Part shown: positions 41,561 through 48,179 of the stretch, piece after piece
Position numbering within the stretch: position 1 is the stretch's first letter
Layout: the number at the start of each line of letters is the position of its first letter
Source: Micromonospora arida
Lineage (GTDB): Bacteria > Actinomycetota > Actinomycetes > Mycobacteriales > Micromonosporaceae
NCBI RefSeq assembly: GCF_003857035.1
Contig: NZ_QGSY01000234.1
Span: 1-54,240 of the forward strand
Direction of reading: 5' to 3'
DNA length: 54,240 bases
Notes under the pieces: model-generated
Told to the model about the DNA's origin: nothing
What the model saw: the letters and a program-made list of their open reading frames with translations, nothing else
Database searches by the model: none
Translations under genes and position numbers: made by a program

Positions 41561-42181
41561 GTGACCACACGTAACGGCAAGGTGATCGCCGACCAGACCA
41601 TCTCCGCCGACGGGTACTCGGCCGGGCTCAACCAGACCGAGGAACGCCCGTTCGGCGACGACGGCGGTGACGGCTGGGGTCGTGGGCTGCACGCTTGGAT
41701 GTTCGACTTCGGCGAGGAGAACCGGCCCGAGGTCGACCAGATCACATCCGCCTCAGCCGTCATCATGGGGCGCAACATGTTCGGCCCCGTGCGCGGCGCA
41801 TGGGATCGGCAGTGGAACGGCTGGTGGGGTGACGACCCACCGTTCCACAAGCCGGTGTTCGTGCTCACCCATCACACACGGGAGCCGCAGCCGATGGCTG
41901 GCGACACCACCTTCCACTTCGTCACCGACGGGATCGAGGCGGCGCTCGCGCAGGCGCGCGCGGCGGCCAGTGGCGGCGACATCTTGATCCACGGCGGTTC
42001 GACCACCATCAACCAGTACCTCGCCGCCGGCCTGGTCGACGAGCTGCGGCTGCACATCGTGCCGCTCACCCTCGGCGCCGGTGTGCGGCTGTTCGAGGGC
42101 GTCCCGCCGCTGAACCTCGAACAGGTGACGGCGCGGGCGGCGAGCACGGTCCTGCACGTCACCTACCGCGTGCTCTCCTGA
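41561..42181 (+). CDS. RibD C-terminal/dihydrofolate-reductase-family protein
   Basis: A 206-aa reductase-fold protein of the RibD_C family common in actinobacteria. It has TISADGYSAGLNQ, the central VIMGRNMFGP segment, FVLTHHTREP, GGDILIHGGSTTINQYLAAG, DELRLHIVPLTLGAG and a final beta strand. Likely NADPH-dependent, substrate unknown. GTG at 41561 has GGAGAG five nt upstream; an ATG at 41549 lacks a ribosome site. It is divergent from the SARP gene. Confidence 0.9.
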   Translation: MTTRNGKVIADQTISADGYSAGLNQTEERPFGDDGGDGWGRGLHAWMFDFGEENRPEVDQITSASAVIMGRNMFGPVRGAWDRQWNGWWGDDPPFHKPVFVLTHHTREPQPMAGDTTFHFVTDGIEAALAQARAAASGGDILIHGGSTTINQYLAAGLVDELRLHIVPLTLGAGVRLFEGVPPLNLEQVTARAASTVLHVTYRVLS

Positions 42182-42197
42182 ACCGACGGAGGATGCG

Positions 42198-42365
42198 TTG
42201 TCCGCTATCGCCTCACTGACAGTGGTCCCCAGGGACAGCATCACCGAGCTGGCTCGCCTGGCCCGCACATCGCCGTCGTCGTTCCGCGCGTACCTGGCCG
42301 AACTCAGGGTGACCCACAGGTGTAGAGCGCACTCCTGCCCCGCGTGGTGGCATCGATCGTTGTAG
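42198..42365 (+). CDS. Small TTG-start ORF, possibly a truncated gene
   Basis: A 55-aa frame beginning with TTG five nt after GGAGG, reading LSAIASLTVVPRDSITELAR and LARTSPSSFRAYLAELRV before an atypical Cys/Trp-rich end. The first 40 residues look coding; the tail does not. It may be the 5' remnant of a longer gene cut by a frameshift or deletion. No known domain. Confidence 0.35.
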   Translation: MSAIASLTVVPRDSITELARLARTSPSSFRAYLAELRVTHRCRAHSCPAWWHRSL

Positions 42366-42368
42366 GGT
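42363..42368 (+). promoter_or_regulatory. -10 element of the 42376 gene
   Basis: TAGGGT, 7 nt before the GTG at 42376; leaderless geometry. Confidence 0.5.
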
Positions 42369-42375
42369 GCGCGCC

Positions 42376-42792
42376 GTGGGATATTCGGTGATGCCCTCAG
42401 GCCGTCTGCACCTCCCGAAGTCGGAGGACGCAGCTGCGGTCGCCGCTGTCCACGCCGCCCTGGCTGAACGCGGTGGTTGGTACAGGTCGGATGAGTTTCC
42501 GTCGGATGGCACCCTCGTCGACCTGGCGGATCCGGCCAGGGCGACAATCGTCCGCGACGGAGACTGGATCGAGTTCGGGTACGACGACGAGGGCGACCCC
42601 AAGTGGTCGAACCACACGACGGCCTTCTACGTCGCGATTGCGCCGTTCGTTCGCTCGGGAACCGTCGAGATCGAGGGCGAGGACGGCTCCCGCTGGTCGT
42701 ACACCTACGGGAACGGGCAGATCACCCAACAGGGTTGGAACGGTTGGGATGGGTCCATCGAACCGTTTGGCGAGTATGTGGACCACCCGTAA
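42376..42792 (+). CDS. Hypothetical protein
   Basis: A 138-aa soluble acidic protein I do not recognise. Features are VHAALAERGGWYRSDEFPSD near the N-terminus, FGYDDEGDPKWSNHTTAFYV in the middle and a Trp/Gly-rich end (WSYTYGNGQITQQGWNGWDG). The size and acidic, Trp-rich composition are reminiscent of immunity-type proteins, but this is only an impression. GTG at 42376 is placed by the -10 box. It is convergent with the kinase gene, ending 6 nt from it. Confidence 0.6.
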   Translation: MGYSVMPSGRLHLPKSEDAAAVAAVHAALAERGGWYRSDEFPSDGTLVDLADPARATIVRDGDWIEFGYDDEGDPKWSNHTTAFYVAIAPFVRSGTVEIEGEDGSRWSYTYGNGQITQQGWNGWDGSIEPFGEYVDHP

Positions 42793-42798
42793 GCGCGG

Positions 42799-43503
42799 TC
42801 ACTCACCGGCCGCCAGGACTTCGGAGTCTCCTCGCCGCGCAGTCGCCCAGGCCGGCCGCTGGGGCTCGTCGTTGTGCACGACGATGTCGGCGTGCCGGGT
42901 CGGGCGGGCCGTGGCGAAGTAGAGCTGCTGCGAGGGGATGTAACGCTCCCGCCAGCGTCGTTCGATGTCGGCCCGAGCTGACACCCGGCGCTCTCGGATC
43001 ACGGCACGATCCACAGTCCTCTCCAGTGCCGTCGATACGAAGATGCGCAGGTCCCACCGGTCAATCAGTTCCGGGCGCAGGAGGAAGACGCCGTCGAGGA
43101 CGAGCACGGCGTCGGCCGGGGCGGTCGTGACCGGCGGGGACAGCACGGCATCCGTGGTGCGGTCGTAGACCGCGGGTCGGAAGCGTCGATCTCCGCCCGG
43201 CCCCAGCGGGTCGAGTAGGACCCGCTTCAGCGCGTCGTAGTCGTGGGCGTCGTGGTAGCAGCCCTCAGCCGAGTACTCGCCGCGCGGATAGCGCTGAGCG
43301 CGGGGGAAGAGGAAATCGTCGATCGTGGCGCGGATGACGTCGCGGCCCTGTTCACGCAGGACGACGGCCAACTCGTCGGCGAGGGTGGTCTTGCCTGCGG
43401 CCGGCGGCCCGTCGATGGCAACCCGCGTCGGGTGGGCGACCGTGACGGCGCCAACTGCCTCAGCCAAGCGTTCGAGCAGCTCGTCGCGGGTGCCTTCAAC
43501 CAT
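42799..43503 (-). CDS. Uridine kinase-like P-loop kinase
   Basis: A 234-aa P-loop kinase of the phosphoribulokinase/uridine kinase class. Walker A is DGPPAAGKTT (31-40). ATIDDFLFPRAQRYPRGEYS resembles the substrate-binding DDF/Y motif of uridine kinases, followed by VLVLDGVFLLRPEL and a C-terminal RERYIPSQQLY segment. Substrate unproven. The ATG at 43503 has a strong GGAGGGGGC upstream; the frame is open further upstream, antisense to the next gene, without support. Confidence 0.85.
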   Translation of the reverse strand: MVEGTRDELLERLAEAVGAVTVAHPTRVAIDGPPAAGKTTLADELAVVLREQGRDVIRATIDDFLFPRAQRYPRGEYSAEGCYHDAHDYDALKRVLLDPLGPGGDRRFRPAVYDRTTDAVLSPPVTTAPADAVLVLDGVFLLRPELIDRWDLRIFVSTALERTVDRAVIRERRVSARADIERRWRERYIPSQQLYFATARPTRHADIVVHNDEPQRPAWATARRGDSEVLAAGE

Positions 43504-43578
43504 GCCCTGCCCCCTCCTCACGTCACCGCTCGCCGGTCGGGCCGGACTGGAGCCCTCGTCGAAGTCGGTCACATCACG

Positions 43579-43584
43579 TAGGGT
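43579..43584 (+). promoter_or_regulatory. -10 element of the 43591 gene
   Basis: TAGGGT, 6 nt before the ATG at 43591; leaderless geometry. Confidence 0.5.
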
Positions 43585-43590
43585 CTGCCG

Positions 43591-44232
43591 ATGGTCGCAC
43601 GGTTTCTGGCGTACCTCCGCCCATTGCTTGTCGTCTGCGGACACCTGCTTGCCCTGGTGTTGCTCGTTTTGGACGCGCGCCGTGAATGGAGTGCGTACGG
43701 GCTTGTCGTACTTCTCCTGTTGCTTGGTGCGCTTACCGCGATACCAGCGGCGTTGGTCGACTGGCCAGGGTTCCGGCTGATCAGCCTTATCGCACAGACC
43801 GTCGGAGCCGGCGTCATCGTGTTGGCTCTCCATGACTCGGCCGACAAGCGGGCTCTCTGGGTTTACGTGCTGTCCGCCCTGGCGGCGGTGATCTCGCCGA
43901 TCAGCCGGCCAGGGCTTGGCCGGACGACAGTTGTCGGCGTGGGGACGGCACTGGTGCTCACAATCGGCGTGTCGGCTCCAGCACTGGCCTGGGGTGGTGG
44001 TCAGCCCGAGGCGGTGGTTTGCGTGCGGGACGGGCAGTCCGCTGAGGAGCTGGTGGGCGAGAACCACCGCTTCGACCCGAACCACGTGGTTGCGGGCTTC
44101 GGGTCAGAAGGGCCGCAAGCGCCGTGCCTGGAGGTGCTGTTCGATCCCGGTGCCACCGCTGGCGACGCCGACGACGTCGTCCGCCGTTACTCCGTAGACC
44201 CGAGGGTCTCGTCCGTCAGCCGGACACGCTGA
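43591..44232 (+). CDS. Membrane protein of unknown function
   Basis: A 213-aa protein with about five hydrophobic helices in the first 135 residues (LVVCGHLLALVLLVL, LVVLLLLLGALTAIPAALV and others) followed by a hydrophilic C-terminal region with two cysteines (EAVVCVRDG, APCLEVLF) and a ferredoxin-like feel (NHRFDPNHVVAGF). No known domain. An 86-bp stretch of its 5' end (43617-43702) recurs at 45927-46012. The ATG is supported by the -10 box. Confidence 0.65.
   Translation: MVARFLAYLRPLLVVCGHLLALVLLVLDARREWSAYGLVVLLLLLGALTAIPAALVDWPGFRLISLIAQTVGAGVIVLALHDSADKRALWVYVLSALAAVISPISRPGLGRTTVVGVGTALVLTIGVSAPALAWGGGQPEAVVCVRDGQSAEELVGENHRFDPNHVVAGFGSEGPQAPCLEVLFDPGATAGDADDVVRRYSVDPRVSSVSRTR
43617..43702 (+). 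repeat. 86-bp segment duplicated at 45927-46012 (copy 1)
   Basis: Inside the 43591 gene. Aligns without gaps at an offset of 2310 bp to 45927-46012 with 8 mismatches by eye (about 91% identity). Copy 2 is a gene fragment. Confidence 0.85.
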
Positions 44233-44300
44233 CACTCAGCGCACAGGTGCGCCGGACCTCGACACTCCGGGCTCGTGGTGTGCGTGGCGGGGGCGGGGCG

Positions 44301-45011
44301 CTACAGCGCCACCGGGATCAGTTCGATGCCGCACATCGTCACGTGGGGCTCAACCAGTCGCTTGGCCTCCTCGGCATCCTTCTCGGTGAGGAAGACGCCG
44401 AGGTTGTGCCACCTCCGACGGCCGTCCTGCTCGGTCAACGCAGTCAGCAGGTGCAGGTAGCGGTGTCGTTCCCGGCGTACGCCCTCTGGTAGGCCGGTGA
44501 GGAACGCCTCCGCCACCTTCTGTGGCGAGGCGATGTCCAGCTCACCGCCGACTCCGCCGAGCGGCTTGACTGGCCACACCGGGTCGTACGGACTGAACGT
44601 GTTGAAGAACGAGGGCTGCACGTCCGACAGTTCGCCCTCGCACCACCCGACATTGGCGGTGATGACGTAGCCGGTCACCCCTTCGCTCTCCAGTACGAGC
44701 ACCCTGGCATCCTCCGAGCGGTAACCGTCGTCACTGATGTCACCGCAGATCCGCGTGGCCTCGTCCCTGGTCGCGCACCGAATCACCAGCCCGCGGTACG
44801 CCGCCTGGATCTGCACGGCGTCGACCGGGTTGAACAGCACCTCGGTCGTCGTCGGAAGCCGGCCGTGGCCCTCGGGCATCTGGTCCGCGCGCAGCAGGAG
44901 CTGGCCGTACGTCGCCGAGTACGACCACAGCGCGAACAGCCGCTCGCTACGGAAGAGTTCGACACCCGGGCGGAAGTCCTCGTCACGGTGGAGCCAAACC
45001 TTCGACGTCAT
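44301..45011 (-). CDS. Hypothetical actinobacterial protein
   Basis: A 236-aa soluble protein I cannot assign to a named domain. RLFALWSYSATYGQLLLRAD near residue 30 resembles a segment seen in several unnamed actinobacterial proteins. The middle has VQIQAAYRGLVIRCATRDEA, and the C-terminal half has PSFFNTFSPYDPVWPVKPLG and RYLHLLTALTEQDGRRRWHN. No signal peptide or transmembrane helix. ATG at 45011 has GGAGGGTG eight nt upstream; longer frames upstream overlap the next divergent gene. Confidence 0.65.
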   Translation of the reverse strand: MTSKVWLHRDEDFRPGVELFRSERLFALWSYSATYGQLLLRADQMPEGHGRLPTTTEVLFNPVDAVQIQAAYRGLVIRCATRDEATRICGDISDDGYRSEDARVLVLESEGVTGYVITANVGWCEGELSDVQPSFFNTFSPYDPVWPVKPLGGVGGELDIASPQKVAEAFLTGLPEGVRRERHRYLHLLTALTEQDGRRRWHNLGVFLTEKDAEEAKRLVEPHVTMCGIELIPVAL

Positions 45012-45129
45012 CTGGTCACCCTCCGACACCGCGACGGCGATCGTCAAGATCAGGGTTCCGGAGCTCGGGTCTTGGCTGCTGTACCGCGCCTCTGGTTGCC
45101 GACCAGGTCGCCCGGGTAGAGGCACATCT

Positions 45130-45456
45130 ATGGACCCCCGAACCTTTTTCCAGATGCTGTTGGGCGTCGGCGGTTTGCTCCTCACCGGCTACGGTGTTCG
45201 CCTTCTGTTGACTGGCCGCACGTCGCCTTTTGTCCTGAGAAGGTGGAGGCACCCGGTCGATGCAGGGATGTGGTTCCTCTGCGCTGGGCTCGCCTTCTTG
45301 TTACTCGCAGTGGGGTACCTCGGCCGGCTCATCGGCGCGTTCGGACCCGCAACGACGTGGACGCTTGCGAGCTTGGCGCTCGTGTTCCTCGCGCTCGGCC
45401 TCGTCAGGCATCGGCCACGTGACATCGGCCGTGGTAGATCTTCGGACACGACGTAG
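45130..45456 (+). CDS. Small three-helix membrane protein
   Basis: A 108-aa protein with about three transmembrane helices: MLLGVGGLLLTGYGVRLLL, GMWFLCAGLAFLLLAVGYLG and TWTLASLALVFLALGLV. The C-terminus is basic and polar (RHRPRDIGRGRS). No known domain. ATG at 45130 with AGAGG seven nt upstream. Divergent from the 44301 gene. Confidence 0.6.
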   Translation: MDPRTFFQMLLGVGGLLLTGYGVRLLLTGRTSPFVLRRWRHPVDAGMWFLCAGLAFLLLAVGYLGRLIGAFGPATTWTLASLALVFLALGLVRHRPRDIGRGRSSDTT

Positions 45457-45564
45457 CCACACTTCCTACGGCGCTGCCAGAGCTGGGCTCATGGTGGCCT
45501 GGCGGATCGTGCCGTTGGCGCGAGGGCCCGAAGCGCCGGCCTGAGATCTCTCGATGTCCGGCTG

Positions 45565-45570
45565 TAGTGT
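45565..45570 (+). promoter_or_regulatory. -10 element of the 45578 gene
   Basis: TAGTGT, 7 nt before a GTG at 45578. It supports that GTG over an earlier in-frame ATG at 45554. Confidence 0.5.
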
Positions 45571-45577
45571 TCTGCCA

Positions 45578-45922
45578 GTGGGACGGCTAGTGGACCGGCA
45601 GCGTGATCTCGCCGGGTGGTTGGTGACGCCGCTGTTCACCCTGATAGCCGCTCCAGTGTTGGCCTGCCTCGTCGGGGTGTTGGGAAGCCTCGGGGACCAC
45701 AACGGCCCACCGGCGCTGTGCAAGGAGGCCATAGCAGAAAACATGTGCGAGGAGACCAGCCTCGGGGTGGCCGGCGTACATGTGGTCATCTCAGGCGTCA
45801 TGTGGTTGCTGCTCTGGGTCATTCCATGGTGGCGAGGTCTTCGCACGGTGCGCGTTCTGCTAGCCGTCGCTGCGACCGTCGTTCTCGTACTCCTGCCGGT
45901 GCGGATGTTCAACTGGTCCTGA
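45578..45922 (+). CDS. Small membrane protein of unknown function
   Basis: A 114-aa protein with about three hydrophobic helices (LVTPLFTLIAAPVLACLVGV, VVISGVMWLLLWVIPWW, VLLAVAATVVLVLLP) and an extracytoplasmic loop with two cysteines (PPALCKEAIAENMCEE) that may form a disulfide. No known family. Start chosen as GTG at 45578 by the -10 box. Copy 2 of the duplicated segment begins 5 nt after its stop. Confidence 0.6.
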   Translation: MGRLVDRQRDLAGWLVTPLFTLIAAPVLACLVGVLGSLGDHNGPPALCKEAIAENMCEETSLGVAGVHVVISGVMWLLLWVIPWWRGLRTVRVLLAVAATVVLVLLPVRMFNWS

Positions 45923-45926
45923 CACA

Positions 45927-46035
45927 CCGCCCGCCGCTTGTCGTCTGCGGACATCTGGCTGCCCTGGTGTTGCTCGTCCTGGACGCGCGCCGTGAATGGA
46001 GTGCGTACGGGCGGATGCAGTCGACTTCCTGCTAG
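45927..46035 (+). pseudogene. Fragment of a paralogue of the 43591 membrane gene (repeat copy 2)
   Basis: 45927-46012 matches 43617-43702 and keeps the frame (PPLVVCGHLAALVLLVLDAR and then REWSAYG), then leaves the homology and stops at 46033-46035. No start codon or upstream coding part of the paralogue is present. It is a remnant of a duplication or recombination. Confidence 0.75.
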
Positions 46036-46164
46036 GCAACGGCGGCGTCAACGTCCGGGAGCCATCTGTGGAAGGCGGCTGGCTGGTGCGCTGAGGGCCG
46101 GAGGGACGTTGATGCCGGCTTCCCAGGTGTCGGCTTCACCGGCAACCTCTGTTCGGTGCCGGTC

Positions 46165-46202
46165 CGAGACCACCGGCGCCTGCGCAGGTGCCGGTGGTCT
46201 CG
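46165..46202 (-). terminator. Long hairpin 3' of the SDR gene
   Basis: CGAGACCACCGGCGCCTGC (46165-46183) pairs with 46184-46202 with one mismatch in 19 bp and essentially no loop. Candidate terminator for the minus-strand SDR gene, 63 nt past its stop. The remaining 46036-46265 spacer shows no gene. Confidence 0.6.
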
Positions 46203-46265
46203 TCGCCCGCCAGCATCGGACGGGTGCAGCAAAGCTATCGCCCGGCCACAGGTTGGAGTTTCGAA

Positions 46266-47012
46266 CTAGGCGCCGTATCCGCCGTCGATCCGGAGTACTG
46301 CGCCGGTGACGTAGGAGGCCTCCGGGCTGGCCAGGAAGACGACGCCCGCGGCGATCTCCTCCCCCCTGCCGTAGCGCCCCATCGACGTCGTCGGAAGGAA
46401 CACGGCTGCGGCCGGGCCGTCAGCCGGGTTGGCGTCGGTGTCGATGAATCCGGACTGGATGACGTTGACCGTGACACCCCGGCCCGCCAGATCGCGGGCC
46501 ACGCCCCGGCTGAAGCCCTCGAGGGCCGACTTCGTCGCCGTGTAGTACGCCATCCCGGGGAAACCGGCCCGCATTCCCACACCCGAGCTGATGCTGATGA
46601 TCCGCCCGTCATCCGGCAGCAGCGGCAACGCCTCCCGGATCGCGGCCGCCGGGCTCCTGTAGTTGGCGGTGAGCTGGCGCTCGATGGCGGCCTCATCGGG
46701 ATCGACCTCGTCGATGCGGCCACCACCACCGATTCCCACGTTGTTGACCAGGATGTCGAGCTTTCCGAACTGCTCGACCACCTGGTGGATCAGGCCGGTC
46801 GCCTGCGTCACGTCCGTCTGGTCGGCCCGGAACGCTGCCGCGCGCACTCCCTTCGCCTCCAGGTCGGAGACCACGGCCTTGGCCCGATCCTCCGCGGCCA
46901 CGTAGCTGATTGCGACGTCGGCTCCCTCGTCGGCCAGCGCCAGCGCGATCGCGGTGCCGATCCCCCGCGATCCGCCGGTCACGATCGCCACCTTGTTGTC
47001 CAGCTTTCCCAC
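46266..47012 (-). CDS. SDR-family oxidoreductase
   Basis: A 248-aa classical short-chain dehydrogenase/reductase. Cofactor loop VTGGSRGIGTAIA (TGxxxGxG), NNVGIGG (NNAG-like), SISSGVG (Ser), Y157-x-x-x-K in MAYYTATKSALEG, and C-terminal ASYVTGAVLRIDGGYGA. Probably NADP(H)-dependent; substrate unknown. GTG start at 47012 with GGGAAG upstream. It diverges from a TetR gene across a 44-bp palindrome that overlaps its promoter. Confidence 0.94.
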   Translation of the reverse strand: MGKLDNKVAIVTGGSRGIGTAIALALADEGADVAISYVAAEDRAKAVVSDLEAKGVRAAAFRADQTDVTQATGLIHQVVEQFGKLDILVNNVGIGGGGRIDEVDPDEAAIERQLTANYRSPAAAIREALPLLPDDGRIISISSGVGMRAGFPGMAYYTATKSALEGFSRGVARDLAGRGVTVNVIQSGFIDTDANPADGPAAAVFLPTTSMGRYGRGEEIAAGVVFLASPEASYVTGAVLRIDGGYGA

Positions 47013-47042
47013 TGCTGCCCACTTCCCGCGTACGACGAGTTA

Positions 47043-47086
47043 TTGACTGACCGGTCCACCATAATGATTGTGGACCGGACGGTCAA
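47043..47086. promoter_or_regulatory. 44-bp TetR operator palindrome between SDR and TetR genes
   Basis: TTGACTGACCGGTCCAC (47043-47059) and its inverted partner 47070-47086 pair with three mismatches around a 10-nt A+T-rich centre. It covers the predicted SDR promoter and lies just upstream of the TetR -10. Likely target of the adjacent regulator. Confidence 0.75.
47058..47086 (-). promoter_or_regulatory. Predicted SDR promoter
   Basis: Minus-strand TTGACC (47086-47081) and TATGGT (47063-47058), 17-nt spacing. Entirely within the palindromic operator, fitting repression by TetR. Confidence 0.55.
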
Positions 47087-47093
47087 GGATCCG

Positions 47094-47099
47094 TATCCT
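47094..47099 (+). promoter_or_regulatory. -10 element of the TetR gene
   Basis: TATCCT, 7 nt before the ATG at 47107, with TGGACC 17 nt upstream as a possible -35 inside the operator; leaderless geometry. Confidence 0.5.
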
Positions 47100-47106
47100 G
47101 GATCGC

Positions 47107-47706
47107 ATGGCACGTCCGCGAGGGTTCGACGAGAAGCAGGTACTCAACGCCGTCCGTGATCAGTTCTGGAACGCCGGTTACGCCGCGACCTCGCTGGAGG
47201 ACCTGATGCGGGTCAGCGGGCTGGGCAAAGGCAGCCTGTACGCAGCGTTCGGCGACAAGCGCCGGCTTTTCCTCCGGGCGCTGCGCAGCTACACCGACGA
47301 CAACCACGACCACCTGCGCAAAGCCCTCACCGAAGCTCCGCGGGCCGTGGTCGCACTACGCACGATCCTTGAGCCACCGATCGGCGACGCGACCGGCGCC
47401 GGCAAACGGCGTGGCTGCCTGATGGCCAACAGCACCTTGGAACTCGGCAACGCCGACCCCGAAGTCCTCGATCACGCCCACCGCACGTACGAGACGTCCA
47501 CCGCGCTGATCGGCGACTGCGTCGCCCGCGCCCAACGCGAGGGCGACCTACCCGCCGAGGCGGATCCGATCGCACTGGCGCGCGCACTCCTGGCCGCGCA
47601 ACAAGGCCTGCTGTTCATGAGCCGGACCGGCATGGACACGGCGACACTCACCGCCACAGCACGATCACTCGCCAATCAACTCCTGCCGGACCCCCACGAC
47701 GGCTGA
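47107..47706 (+). CDS. TetR-family transcriptional regulator
   Basis: A 199-aa regulator. The HTH reads VLNAVRDQFWNAGYAATSLE, then DLMRVSGLGKGSLYAAFGDK. The opening MARPRGFDEKQVL, the C-terminal KRRGCLMANSTLELGNADPE segment and the RTYETSTALIGDCVA stretch are typical of the TetR group (TetR_C_16-like) that controls nearby oxidoreductases. The ATG at 47107 is placed by the -10 box; an earlier in-frame ATG at 47068 lies inside the operator. Likely represses the divergent SDR gene and itself. Confidence 0.93.
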   Translation: MARPRGFDEKQVLNAVRDQFWNAGYAATSLEDLMRVSGLGKGSLYAAFGDKRRLFLRALRSYTDDNHDHLRKALTEAPRAVVALRTILEPPIGDATGAGKRRGCLMANSTLELGNADPEVLDHAHRTYETSTALIGDCVARAQREGDLPAEADPIALARALLAAQQGLLFMSRTGMDTATLTATARSLANQLLPDPHDG

Positions 47707-47981
47707 ACCGGCCGGGGGGCGAGGGCGAGGAGTCCTCGGGCTGCGGGTCGATCAAGATTTTCCGGGCGAGAAGCTGCGGTTCGTTGCAACCAGGGCTGGC
47801 ATCGGGGGCTGAGCGGATCTCCTCGTCGGGCAGTCGTAGACCGTCCAGCCTGGTAGCGCGGACCGCCTCGACCGGGCGGCGGGTCCTGCTGCTGCGGACT
47901 CAGTGCGGACTGAGGGCCTCGGTCCGGACCTCGATGCGGTTCGTCCGGGTCGTCGGCAGCATCGTAGACAAGGAAAACGGC
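47707..47981. other. 275-nt spacer between TetR gene and tRNA
   Basis: I see no gene, hairpin or repeat in this stretch that I can support. A frame running through it towards the tRNA translates the antisense of the tRNA and is spurious. Confidence 0.6.
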
Positions 47982-48058
47982 TGGTGGGGCGGGCGGGACT
48001 CGAACCCGCGACCGAGGGATTATGAGTCCCCTGCTCTAACCGGCTGAGCTACCGCCCC
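47982..48058 (-). tRNA. tRNA with anticodon CAT, probably tRNA-Ile2 (lysidine type)
   Basis: A full cloverleaf on the minus strand: acceptor arms GGGGCGG / CCGCCCC, D-arm AGCTCAGCCGGTTAGAGC, anticodon loop CTCATAA and T-arm CGGGTTCGAGTCCCG. CCA is encoded. Anticodon CAT could mean elongator Met or Ile2. The AGCAGG..ACTCATAAT context and the GGTCGC variable region resemble Ile2 tRNAs, which need TilS to convert C34 to lysidine; I favour Ile2 but cannot exclude Met. Confidence 0.85.
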
Positions 48059-48179
48059 GAACGCCGCGCCGGATCTTATCCCGCTCGGCGGTCAGCAGCC
48101 AGCACCGAGCCGGCCGGCGCCCACGCCTGCACCAGCACGATGGGCTACAGGAATATAACAGCGTGCTCGGGTACGCCTG

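Noticed and set aside
47784..48047. Open frame ending in GGRDSNPRPRDYESPALTG
   Set aside because: It translates the antisense of the CAU tRNA; this phrase is a well-known false protein ending.
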